From contig LNEM01000023.1 of NCBI GenBank assembly GCA_001464955.1, forward strand, positions 1 to 64,000: a stretch of DNA of 64,000 nucleotides, read 5' to 3'. This stretch comes from Rhizobiales bacterium Ga0077537 (GTDB taxonomy: Bacteria > Pseudomonadota > Alphaproteobacteria > Rhizobiales > Hyphomicrobiaceae). Made by a program: the position numbers and the translations under genes. The notes below the pieces were generated by a model. The model was not told the DNA's origin, searched no databases, and worked only from the letters and a program-made list of their open reading frames with translations. Position 1 is the stretch's first letter, and the number at the start of each line of letters is the position of its first letter. Shown here piece after piece: positions 54,183 to 61,586 of the stretch.

Positions 54183-55207
54183 CGGCGCCCCCCATTGCGA
54201 ACCGGGAACTCTCGCGTGACCATTGCGAACCCGTCCGCCTCGTACCGGCGCACGAGAAATTCAGCGCCGTTTGCACGCCACTCCGCCGACCACGCGGACC
54301 ATTGCGGCGAACCCGGCACGATCCGAACGAGGTGGCGCTTCTGCGCCTCCTGGACCGCCTCCAGCGCCTTGGCGGCGGACGGCCAGACCGACCGCGACCT
54401 GAGCAGTGTCTGCGCGGCATCTGCCAGCGCCTTATCGGCGAAGGGAGCGAGCTGGTCCCGGATGGCCCGGACGAGGGTTCCGGGGTCGTCGCGGCCGTCG
54501 AAGCGCAGCGCGCCGACAAGGGGCCGGATGAAGTGCTCGACGACATGAGGATGCTTTGCCTCTGCCTCCAGATCTTCGAGCAGCGTGCTCCCACTCGCAC
54601 GCACACGCCGGTCTGACGGGTGTGTGGACGGTTCAAAGGATGGTTGTACTGCACTAGGGGGTCCGCTGGCTGGACCCCCCGGGTCCGCTGGCTGGACCCC
54701 CCGGGGTCCGCTGGCTGGACCCCCCGGGGTCCGCTGGCTGGACCCCCCGGGGTCCGCTGGCTGGACCCCACTCTCACCAATCGGGACCAGCCGCCAAGCC
54801 GGCCGCATCTTCGGAGAGCCGTCGGTGTTCGTCTTGGGGTTTCCGCTCTTCAGGTCGTGCACGGGCACTTCGACGCGCACCCACTGCAGCGTCGACCGTT
54901 TGCGGTTCAGCGCTTCCAGTTTTTCGAGGTCGAAAGCGCGGATTGGCCGAGCCCGCCCCGGCCGCGGCGGTCGGCGATCGTCGGCTTTCAGACCTGTCTG
55001 GAACAACAGCCCGGCCGCCTCCATATCGGCCAGAGCTTCGCGAACCGCGCTCTCCGAGATGCCGCAGAAGTCCTCCAGCCTGGCGACTGTCGGATAAATA
55101 TTCTCGCCGTCGTCATTCGAATGGTCGGCGAGGTTCAACGCGACCAGCTTGGACGCCATCGACGGGAAATCTGCGTCCCAAACCATCGCCATGACCCTGA
55201 CACTCAT
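54179..55207 (-). CDS. Replication-type helix-turn-helix protein with internal repeats
   Basis: The 342-residue protein begins with an HTH_36 domain typical of phage replication initiators: MSVRVMAMVWDADFPSMASKLVALNLADHSNDDGENIYPTVARLEDFCGISESAVREALADMEAAGLL (residues ~1-70). A beta segment (LQWVRVEVPVHDL) and then a repeat-encoded Gly/Pro/Ser/Gln linker (~145-185) follow. The C-terminal part (~215-340) is helical and charged. A five-copy array of 22/23-bp dyads lies inside the gene, as origin iterons lie in lambda gene O. Initiation of element replication is the likely role, but no helicase loader gene follows. Confidence 0.72.
   Translation of the reverse strand: MSVRVMAMVWDADFPSMASKLVALNLADHSNDDGENIYPTVARLEDFCGISESAVREALADMEAAGLLFQTGLKADDRRPPRPGRARPIRAFDLEKLEALNRKRSTLQWVRVEVPVHDLKSGNPKTNTDGSPKMRPAWRLVPIGESGVQPADPGGSSQRTPGGPASGPRGVQPADPGGPASGPPSAVQPSFEPSTHPSDRRVRASGSTLLEDLEAEAKHPHVVEHFIRPLVGALRFDGRDDPGTLVRAIRDQLAPFADKALADAAQTLLRSRSVWPSAAKALEAVQEAQKRHLVRIVPGSPQWSAWSAEWRANGAEFLVRRYEADGFAMVTREFPVRNGGRR
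54658..54769. repeat. Five-copy dyad repeat array inside the replication gene
   Basis: The unit is GGGGTCC GCTGGCT GGACCCC with two or so extra C, so each copy is itself a 7-bp inverted repeat around a 7-base centre. The invariant TCCGCTGGCTGGA starts at 54662, 54684, 54707, 54730 and 54753, giving periods of 22, 23, 23 and 23 bp. On the minus strand the copies are read in changing frames (GVQPADPG, GSSQRTPG, GPASGPRG), all open. Iteron-like origin repeats are the favoured reading. Confidence 0.9.
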
Positions 55208-55351
55208 CGCGTCACCTCATGGGCGAAGCCGGAATGTCGCGGGGTTGTGGAAAACTTCGTCATTTCACGCGCTCAGTTTGCGCGCCACGTGCGGACGAGT
55301 TACCAGTGACGCTGTCGCTGTGATTCGCGATTAGCTCACGCAATACGCTTC

Positions 55352-55382
55352 GAAGCCCCGCCGGTCTCGACGGCGGGGCTTC
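55352..55382 (-). terminator. Strong hairpin terminator
   Basis: A 12-bp perfect stem GAAGCCCCGCCG/CGGCGGGGCTTC encloses a 7-base loop. It lies immediately after the AlpA-like gene stop on the minus strand and before the replication gene promoter region. It lacks a clean T-run on the minus strand, so termination efficiency is uncertain, but the stem itself is unmistakable. Confidence 0.75.
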
Positions 55383-55385
55383 TCG

Positions 55386-55709
55386 TTATGACGGCGGTTT
55401 GCAATCAAGTGTCGACGCGACCTCGTTCGAACGAAGCCAGTCGCGCACGGCCGCCACGCGGTAGAACACGCGATGCCCGATCTTGATGAACAGCGGGCCG
55501 CGGCCTCGCTCCATCCGGCACTTCGCCAAGTAGGATTCGCTCATCCCGGTCAGCGCCGCGAGTTCCCGCGGGATCAACAGGCAATCCGCGTCCAGCGCAC
55601 CGAGATCGACGGTTGACCTGTTCGGCGCCTTCCGTCGCGGCCGATCGCTGATCTCCGGCTGACCTTGCTCCGATACATCAAGGGAAATGCTGTCCATCTC
55701 GTTCTCCAC
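55386..55709 (-). CDS. AlpA-family excisionase-like regulator of the element
   Basis: The 107-residue protein contains an AlpA-type winged helix: LLIPRELAALTGMSESYLAKCRMERGRGPLFIKIGHRVFYRVAAVRDWLRSN (residues ~45-95). The turn, wing and following helix are all in the expected places. The N-terminal ~40 residues are acidic and disordered. AlpA-like proteins activate integrase genes or assist excision in P4-like satellites and phages. It sits between the integrase-side genes and the replication gene, followed by a strong hairpin. Excisionase function is inferred from family and place. Confidence 0.8.
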   Translation of the reverse strand: MENEMDSISLDVSEQGQPEISDRPRRKAPNRSTVDLGALDADCLLIPRELAALTGMSESYLAKCRMERGRGPLFIKIGHRVFYRVAAVRDWLRSNEVASTLDCKPPS

Positions 55710-55808
55710 CTGCGGAATTGCGGTGAAGCTGCCGAGATTTGATCACCCCGTCAGGAGCCCCAAAAAAAGAAAAAACGGCAAATTGGGGCAGAATGGTAGT
55801 TCAAAGAC

Positions 55809-56459
55809 TTAGCCGTTCGAGCCCATGGCATTTTTCACCGTCTTGGCGTTTACGGCGACGCCGAGACACTCGGCGAAGAATGCAACGGCGAATCGCGCGG
55901 CCTCATTCGTGGGGCGGCCATCCTTCTCGGTCGGCTTGAATGGAGAGCCCGTCAGCAACGTAAATGCCGGCGCAAGTCTCACACGAACGAAGACGCTCAG
56001 CGGGCTGCTCCGCCCGCTGCGGTAGCTCGCGGCTTTGCGCAAACGGTCGAGTTCGTCGAGCCTCCGATCCTCATCGACCAGCTGCCGCCGAAGATCCTCG
56101 ATCACAGCGTCGATTGATGGCAGCGTCGCATCGAAGGCGCGCGCGAACAGGCTCGCCCTACTCGCGCGTTGCACCTGGCCGCGACGAACGGCTTCGGCGT
56201 TCCGCAGATCGCGGCGAAGGTCGTCGATTTCCTCTTGCCGCAGTGCCGACCGGCCGGCGCAGAGATGGATCGCGATTCCAACCGTTGTCAGCTCCGACAG
56301 CACGAACGCGGCGCGGCCAAGCAACAGCCCCCGATCGGTCGAACCGTCCGGGAGAGGGGCCAGGGTCACTCCAGCCCCATTGATCACGGCGCTGACCTCG
56401 TCGGCGCCGACAGACCATGCCGGTGAGGGAACCCACACTTCCGGGCGCTCACTGGACAT
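55809..56459 (-). CDS. Unknown protein next to the integrase
   Basis: No family is recognised. From ATG 56459 the product is 216 residues with an N-terminal beta/mixed part (PEVWVPSPAWSVGADEVSAVINGAGVTLAPL), a hydrophobic segment (LLLGRAAFVLSELTTVGIAIHLC) and a long charged helix (LRQEEIDDLRRDLRNAEAVRRGQVQRASRASLF, then DLRRQLVDEDRRLDELDRLRKAAS) that should form a coiled coil. The C-terminal ~60 residues are mixed. Its start overlaps the end of the integrase gene by eleven bases, so they are co-transcribed. A function in recombination, or a cargo role, is possible. Confidence 0.65.
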   Translation of the reverse strand: MSSERPEVWVPSPAWSVGADEVSAVINGAGVTLAPLPDGSTDRGLLLGRAAFVLSELTTVGIAIHLCAGRSALRQEEIDDLRRDLRNAEAVRRGQVQRASRASLFARAFDATLPSIDAVIEDLRRQLVDEDRRLDELDRLRKAASYRSGRSSPLSVFVRVRLAPAFTLLTGSPFKPTEKDGRPTNEAARFAVAFFAECLGVAVNAKTVKNAMGSNG

Positions 56460-57645
56460 CGTCGCCGCCCCCAGCTGCGCGCGGCCGATCGCGACCCATG
56501 GCAGACGCGAGCCGATCTCCGATGCGTTCGTTGGCTTCCAGAACGGGGTCGTGCGCGAGGTGCGCGTACCGTGCAGTTGTAGCGGGCACACGATGGCCGA
56601 GCAGACGCCCGATCATCGGGAGAGACATCGACTCCGCGGCGCCGAAGCTCGCAAAAGTATGGCGCAAGTCGTGAAGGCGAACGTCATCGAGCCCGGCCTC
56701 CTGGCGTACCTTCTCCCAGACCCTCGACAGGCTATTGTAAGCCTCACCCGCCTTGGCCCCGACGATCACGTGGGCGTTGCCGGCGAGGCGTGGCAGGTTT
56801 GCGAGGATCTCGATCGCCGGCCGGTTCAGGAATATCGGCTTCCGCCCCGTCTTCGAGTCTTCGAGCAGCAACATCCGCCGTTCGAGATCGACCTCGCGCC
56901 ACTTGAGCGTGCGAATCTCACCTTGGCGCGCGCCAGTCAGAATGCATAGCCGGATCCCGGCGGCAGCGTGAACACTGATGCGGCCGGCGGTCTCGAGGGC
57001 GTCGATTGCGTCGGCGGCGCGCGCAAGCTCGTCGGCGCCTAGGAACCGCTCGCGCCGGTTCTCGGGGTATGGCCTGATCCGCCGGGCTGGGTTCGTCTCC
57101 GGCGCACGCAGCCCGGCATCCTCGCACCACGAAAAGAACGACTTGGCGACCGCGATGAGGTGGTTCGCCTCGCGCGGCGTCGCCCGCTTTGCGTGATGCA
57201 GTGCCGCCATGTCTTCGCGGCCGATCGACTTCACCGGGCGCGTCCCAAATCTCGGCAGCAACGTGCCTTCAATAAGGCGCCGGTAGTCGTTCTGGGTTCG
57301 AGGCTTCAGCTTCGTGTAGACGTGCTCGGCGAGCCACCGCCGCGCGGCGTCGGCGGTCGATAAGATGTCGACGGCCCGCTCAGGGGCGATGCCCGCAGCC
57401 ATCGCCGACAGGATCGTCTGCGCGCGTTTCCGTGCTTCTTCCGGTGAGACCGCCGGATAGGTGCCGAGCCGCTTCCTGACCTTATCCCGGCCGACGCGGC
57501 CCTGGACGATGAAGACTCGGCGACCCTTGGGAGACACCCGAACGCCGAAGCCCTGGAGAGCGTCGTCGAAGTAAAAAGTTTCTCGGCCGTCGAGCGGTAT
57601 GACCTCTTTGTCGAGGGCGGATCTCGTGATGCGCAAGGTGGGCAC
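56449..57645 (-). CDS. Tyrosine integrase of the tRNA-Tyr element
   Basis: From GTG 57645, preceded by AGGAT, the recombinase is 398 residues. An N-terminal DUF4102-like arm domain (ALDKEVIPLDGRETFYFDDALQGFGVRVSPKGRRVFIVQ) is followed by the core-binding domain and the catalytic domain. The first arginine is in LTGARQGEIRTLKW, then HDLRHTFAS, LLGHRVPATTARYAHLA with the nucleophilic tyrosine. This P4-like layout is common in island and satellite integrases. The open frame runs up to 57756, but the extra residues fall on 11-bp direct repeats. It lies 182 bases from the right attachment repeat and reads inward. All catalytic residues are present. Confidence 0.94.
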   Translation of the reverse strand: MPTLRITRSALDKEVIPLDGRETFYFDDALQGFGVRVSPKGRRVFIVQGRVGRDKVRKRLGTYPAVSPEEARKRAQTILSAMAAGIAPERAVDILSTADAARRWLAEHVYTKLKPRTQNDYRRLIEGTLLPRFGTRPVKSIGREDMAALHHAKRATPREANHLIAVAKSFFSWCEDAGLRAPETNPARRIRPYPENRRERFLGADELARAADAIDALETAGRISVHAAAGIRLCILTGARQGEIRTLKWREVDLERRMLLLEDSKTGRKPIFLNRPAIEILANLPRLAGNAHVIVGAKAGEAYNSLSRVWEKVRQEAGLDDVRLHDLRHTFASFGAAESMSLPMIGRLLGHRVPATTARYAHLAHDPVLEANERIGDRLASAMGRDRPRAAGGGDDVQ

Positions 57646-57680
57646 TGAGCGAAAATCCTTTGGCTTTGGCGCCGTCGATT

Positions 57681-57709
57681 TGGACCCATATTGGACCCAT
57701 ATTGGACCC
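57681..57709. repeat. Direct repeats upstream of the integrase
   Basis: TGGACCCATAT occurs twice in tandem (57681-57691 and 57692-57702), followed by TGGACCC (57703-57709), an 11-bp period. They lie between the integrase start and the right attachment repeat, the position of arm-type integrase-binding sites in phage attachment regions. If the integrase began at 57756 they would be coding, which would be unusual. Confidence 0.75.
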
Positions 57710-57826
57710 GGCGCACTGGAATACATAGGAACAAACAGGAACGACGAGCAATACACGAATACGCAAGCCTTTGAAAAGTCTCAACTCAAGAAACGGCCGA
57801 AATCGCCGTCAATACGGATGTGGGAA

Positions 57827-57881
57827 ACTGTAAATCCGTTGGCTTCGCCTACGCTGGTTCGAATCCAGCCCTCTCCACCAA
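57827..57881 (+). repeat. attR: 55-bp direct repeat
   Basis: Identical over 55 bases to 39218-39272 and containing the 3' part of tRNA-Tyr from the anticodon loop to CCA. Upstream of it no tRNA 5' half exists, so this copy is not a functional tRNA. It marks the right end of the element. Confidence 0.95.
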
Positions 57882-58407
57882 ACATTTGGAACAGAACACA
57901 AAAAACGAACAACAAGACCGGGACTGGCACCATTCGTTCCGGTTGCGCATGAGAGCGTCGGGTCCATTTGCGGACCATCCTCCGAACGTGCTGATCTGTG
58001 CCACCCGCTGCCCGCTAGCAGCAGCACCGGGCCGAGCCCATGGCAGTCTGGCGTGCAGCCGGTTGCGTAGACATCGCTCAAAGCTGAACTCGTCTGCTTT
58101 TCGAACGCCATCGGACTGGCCATGCAAACCGTGCGTGACCTTGGCGAGGGTGTCGACAGGTAGGCGCGCCCGCCGGATCATGGAACCCTACGGCGGGGCA
58201 CAGGAAGTACCGGCGTCGCCCCGCCTGGAGGTTCGGCGCGAGCCCCCCCGATATGGCCCCGCGAGCTGGCTCTTCCTGCCGTTGCCAGCGGACGCAGCTA
58301 TTGACACCTCGTCGGAGGTAGCCGTTGGAAAGTGGCTTGAGGTTGCATGGCCGCCGATCCAGCCGGCCCGCCGTTGTGATGGACCCGAGGCTCGCGAGCG
58401 CGCGTGC
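57882..58407. other. Right flank with sequence like the element's left end
   Basis: No gene is recognised. The stretch around 57950-58040 resembles 39350-39440 in the element's left end, sharing GTGCCACCCGCTGCC (57998-58012) and similar words on either side. This suggests an older related element, now degraded, beside the present one. Nothing else stands out. Confidence 0.5.
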
Positions 58408-59163
58408 TCAGAACCGCGCCAGGAGAGAGCCGTAGCCATAGACTTTGTCGGTGATGCCGGCCGAGCGCAGCGCGTGCCAGTAGGTCGTCGCGTTGACCTG
58501 CAACACCGGCTTGTCGAGCCAGCGCTCCGCTTCGTCGGCGAGCTTGCCAAACGGAAGATTGGCACCAAAGGCGACCAGCGCCTCGATGTCATCGCCGTCG
58601 ATCGAGCGCGCTGCCGCAATCATGTCTTGCGCCGTCAGCACGGAGTAGGACGCCGGGCTCTTGCCGCGCATGTGGCAGAACCGGACGATCTCATACCCGT
58701 GCGCTCCGAGCACGCCCTTCAACCTTGGCTCGATACAGGGATAGTAGGGCTCCATGACGGCGATCTTCTTCTTGATGCCGTGCGCCTTGAGCCCAGCCAC
58801 GATGGCATCCGACGAAATCGTGACCGGGATGTCCCAACCTGCGACCTTGCGCACGCGCCGCTTCAGATCCTCGCCCCATGCGACTGTGCCACCCCAGACA
58901 GACAGCGCGGAGATTCCCAGGATGAAAGCATTGGGCTTGGCGTCCATGACGCGGGCGACGGCATCCTCGAGTGACGCATTGATACTCTCGAGCTGTTTCT
59001 CGAAATCTGCATCCGAGTTGACCGGGTTGTCCGCGATCACCATGCGGGCGATATGATTGGTGACGCCAGCGGGGCGCATGTCGTCGTACTCGGGCTGCAC
59101 CACCGTGTTGGTTGACGGCGTGGTGATGCCGAAAGCCAGCCGCCATGCCAGATAGTCACGCAT
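58408..59163 (-). CDS. Asp/Glu racemase-superfamily protein (maleate isomerase/arylmalonate decarboxylase-like)
   Basis: The 251-residue protein has the duplicated fold of the Asp/Glu racemase superfamily with the TPSTNTVVQPEYDDMRP opening typical of maleate cis-trans isomerases and arylmalonate decarboxylases. Other conserved pieces are ILGISALSVWGG in the first domain and KKKIAVMEPYYPCIEPRLKGVLGAHGYEIV and ALVAFGANLPFG in the second. The usual paired active-site cysteines are not both obvious: the serine in LSVW and the alanine in FGANLPF occupy the expected places. So an alternative chemistry or a different substrate is likely. It stands alone between degraded stretches and appears intact. 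Confidence 0.75.
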   Translation of the reverse strand: MRDYLAWRLAFGITTPSTNTVVQPEYDDMRPAGVTNHIARMVIADNPVNSDADFEKQLESINASLEDAVARVMDAKPNAFILGISALSVWGGTVAWGEDLKRRVRKVAGWDIPVTISSDAIVAGLKAHGIKKKIAVMEPYYPCIEPRLKGVLGAHGYEIVRFCHMRGKSPASYSVLTAQDMIAAARSIDGDDIEALVAFGANLPFGKLADEAERWLDKPVLQVNATTYWHALRSAGITDKVYGYGSLLARF

Positions 59164-59399
59164 CGATCTCTCCCCGTTTGTCTGTATCGGCCCGAGACTG
59201 CAGCATCGGGCCGCCCGTTGTCGAGTTCAGGCGCGAGGCCTGCACCTGCCGCCGTCGGTTGAACCAGCTTACATTTGGAGTTCCGAAATTGTGACCGGCG
59301 TCCATCTGGTGGGCACTCACCTGTGACTGCAAAAAGGCAATCGCGATGCGGATAGCATTGTGCCGGAGTATCTCCAGATGGTGCTGGTTGCCTTGTGCG

Positions 59400-59560
59400 A
59401 TGTGAGAGGCCGGAAGAGTGGTAGCAAGCAGGCAGCAGTCGCGCGAACGTTTGAAGCTCGATGGCGGTGCAGATCTCTCGCTGCGCGCCGACGTGCCATC
59501 CCGATCGCATCTTGGAGCCCGTATCGTCGTGCTTGCGATTGGAGCGCGAGTAGGACACAC
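59400..59560 (-). pseudogene. Degraded zinc-ribbon gene fragment
   Basis: On the minus strand a frame reads SGWHVGAQREI, corresponding to the CWHVGAQRD segment of the zinc-ribbon frame at 40847-41107. The DNA shares about 25 bases (59472-59498 versus 40990-41014, differing by a two-base insertion). The first cysteines and the downstream CxxC pair are missing, so this is a remnant. Confidence 0.5.
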
Positions 59561-59709
59561 GCCATCACTTCGAGGAGGCCCGAGATGCGTAGCTCTCGAC
59601 CTGTATGCATCCTGTCCCGGTCGAATGCTCGCGGAGAGACCGCCGACACGCCAGGCGCGTCTCGCACACACGATCTCGTGGCCTCTCACTGAGGCTGCTT
59701 TAAATGCGC

Positions 59710-59932
59710 GGCGCCGCTGAGCCTGAGCGGAGTCCCACACCTTCAGGACGTGCAACGCGCGCGAAGAGGTCCTGCGCGACGGCAGTCGCGTTCCGTCCTC
59801 GGGGTCTAACCAACGGCGACCGCGCGTTGCCCAGTCCATTGGCCATTTGCCATCTGCCCGGCGTTTTGCGCGAATTTGCTCGATCGCTTCTGAGAGCCGA
59901 GTCTCTGGCTTGGTCTGATCATCGGCAGGCAC
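59710..59932 (-). pseudogene. Fragment of a protein with an RARRxxDGRW-type C-terminus
   Basis: The minus-strand frame from 59932 begins RLSEAIEQIRAKRRADGKWPMDWATRGRRWLDPEDG, then SRRTSSRALHVLKVWD. This resembles the C-terminal region of proteins ending in a 'DGRW ... EDG ... PSRWNTLRALRVL' pattern. The upstream part of the gene is absent and the frame then runs into unrelated sequence, so only a relic remains. Family identity is tentative. Confidence 0.45.
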
Positions 59933-60460
59933 TCGGCGCAGATCCTCGAGTGCGCGTCGGATATAATGACGACAATAGTCAGGGTTTATGAATTGCAGTT
60001 AGCCCCGTCGATCTTGGCATCTTGAGCAAGAGAGACGCCGGCCGACTTCGCGATGTGCCGTATCGCGCGAGGGACCGGACGAGACCTGCAGCTCGGCCTG
60101 AGGCCTCGCCCAACGTACCGGCAGGTGCCCCATGGTGTGAGCGCGAAGCCTGAATCGAGGTGAACTGAACGCTTGGCCGGACGCGGCCCAAAGCTCGCGA
60201 TCATCTCGACCGTGGCGGTCGCCCGGGACCGACCCTTGGTGTCTCGACGTCGACGCCCGAATGCAGTCTTTCGAGACGAAGCCTGTTTTGCGCAGATCCA
60301 TCCAGCGGCGATCGGCCAGCCCCGAATCATGTCTGCCGATCGACGCATCTCGTCCAGACCAGAGCGCCCGGAAAGACTGCAGTGTCGTCAGGCGGTCCGT
60401 TTAGGCCGGTTCCGTGCCCCACACCCTGTCATTACGACGTCATCGGGCGCCGCTACGCCC
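59933..60460. other. Intergenic stretch with no recognised gene
   Basis: Several open frames exist on both strands but none has family features or a clear ribosome site. Codon patterns suggest decayed coding DNA rather than a regulatory region. It ends at the palindromic operator of the LacI-type gene. Confidence 0.45.
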
Positions 60461-60476
60461 CTGGAAACGTTTCCAG
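60461..60476. promoter_or_regulatory. Perfect LacI-type operator
   Basis: CTGGAAACGTTTCCAG is a perfect 16-bp palindrome with the central CG and GAAAC/GTTTC half-sites characteristic of LacI/PurR-family operators. It ends 12 bases before the ATG of the LacI-type gene. Binding there would block its own transcription or translation start and probably that of the downstream ABC operon. Confidence 0.85.
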
Positions 60477-60488
60477 GACAGCACGCAC

Positions 60489-61565
60489 ATGGTCGCCGAC
60501 GACAGGAACGAGCGCACGAGCATCAGGCAGGTGGCCGAACGGGCCGGCTGTTCGCTCTCGACCGTTTCACGAGTGATCAACCGGTCGGGACCGGCCAGCG
60601 CGACGACGATCGCGCGTGTCGAGGCGGCGGTAATCGAACTCGGCTTCCGCCCGAACAGCCTGGGACAGTCGCTGCGGCGGCAGTCGTCACGCGCCATCGG
60701 CGTCGTCGTACCGAGCTTCACCAATCCGGTCTTTGCCGCCTCGGTGGCAGGCATGGAAACCGTCGCCCGTGAGGCCGGCCGGCCGCTGCTGCTGTCGAGC
60801 ACCGGATACGATCGCGCGCGCGAACTCGAGATCATCGAGACGCTCCTCTGCCAGCGCGTCGACGGCATCGCGCTCACGGTCGCCGACGCCTCGCAGAGCG
60901 CAGCACTCGACCAGCTCGATCAGGTCGGCATGCCCTACGTCCTCTTGTACAATCAGCCGCGGCTGCGGCGCCGGCCGGCCGTCACCGTCGACAATTTCGC
61001 GGCCACCGCCGAGCTCACGCGCTACCTGATTGGGCTCGGGCACACCCGCATCGCCTACCTCGGGGGCCGCTTCGGGACCACCGACCGCTCACGCATGCGC
61101 TTTGAGGGATGCGTGGCCGCTCTCGAGGCGGCGGGGCTGGCGGCGCCGCGACTACTCGAGCTCGACTACCTCGACAGCATCGAGCAACACGCGACCGTCA
61201 TCGGCCAGTCGATGCCGCGGCTCGGCGAGCCGACAGCGTTTCTGTGCTCGAACGATCTTCTCGCGATTTCGGTCATCGCCGCCTTGCGCGTGCTGGGCCT
61301 GTCGGTTCCGGACGATATCTCGGTGGCAGGCTTCGACGGCATCGCCATCGGGCAGATGCTGAGCCCCGGCCTCGCCACCATCGACACTCCTACGCTCGCG
61401 ATGGGAGAGCGCGCGATGCAGCGCCTCCTCGAGCAGATTTCCGGATCGGTTCCCGCGCGCAATGCGGTCGAGCTGCTTCGCTACGAGTTTCGCCCGGGCG
61501 GGACGCTCGCCCCTGTCCCAGGTGGAAATGCCGGCGGTCGCGAGCGCCGCCGGCGCAAGTCCTGA
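60489..61565 (+). CDS. LacI-family transcriptional regulator
   Basis: The 358-residue protein has the N-terminal LacI helix-turn-helix and hinge (SIRQVAERAGCSLSTVSRVINRSGPASATTIARVEAAVIELGFRPNSLGQSLRRQSSRAIGVVVPS, residues ~11-75) and a periplasmic-binding-protein-like effector domain (FTNPVFAASVAGMETVARE, FLCSNDLLAISVIAALRVLGLSVPDDISVAGFDG, LATIDTPTLAMGERAMQRL). It lies 21 bases before an ABC transporter operon and just after a perfect LacI-type palindrome, so it likely represses the importer until a substrate-derived effector binds. The identity of the effector is unknown. Confidence 0.93.
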   Translation: MVADDRNERTSIRQVAERAGCSLSTVSRVINRSGPASATTIARVEAAVIELGFRPNSLGQSLRRQSSRAIGVVVPSFTNPVFAASVAGMETVAREAGRPLLLSSTGYDRARELEIIETLLCQRVDGIALTVADASQSAALDQLDQVGMPYVLLYNQPRLRRRPAVTVDNFAATAELTRYLIGLGHTRIAYLGGRFGTTDRSRMRFEGCVAALEAAGLAAPRLLELDYLDSIEQHATVIGQSMPRLGEPTAFLCSNDLLAISVIAALRVLGLSVPDDISVAGFDGIAIGQMLSPGLATIDTPTLAMGERAMQRLLEQISGSVPARNAVELLRYEFRPGGTLAPVPGGNAGGRERRRRKS

Positions 61566-61586
61566 AAGCACATCAAGGAGTGATCC

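Larger units (their letters stand above)
39218..57881. mobile_element. tRNA-Tyr integrated element: candidate phage satellite
   Basis: A perfect 55-bp direct repeat bounds about 18.6 kb. The integrase reads inward from the right repeat. Contents in order from the integrase: AlpA-like protein, replication-type HTH protein with internal repeats, terminase-small-like protein, HTH proteins, membrane/coiled-coil protein, VRR-NUC nuclease, scaffold-like domain, tail chaperones, tape measure, tail protein Z-like, Nu1-like terminase small subunit, then RHH regulator, small proteins and a nucleotidyltransferase. No large terminase, portal, capsid, major tail, baseplate, holin or lysin was found. Intact, overlapping genes argue against random decay. 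A satellite or chimeric element depending on a helper phage is the preferred reading; a selectively reduced prophage is the alternative. Confidence 0.85.

Noticed and set aside
54658-54769. Possible CRISPR array
   Set aside because: The repeats are directly abutting with no unique spacers and no cas gene is present; they are tandem dyad repeats.
57827-57881. Second tRNA-Tyr gene
   Set aside because: Only the 3' part of the tRNA is present; there is no acceptor 5' strand or D arm upstream.
59156-59932. 258-residue minus-strand frame as an intact gene
   Set aside because: Only the first ~75 residues resemble protein; the remainder runs through a degraded zinc-ribbon fragment in another frame.
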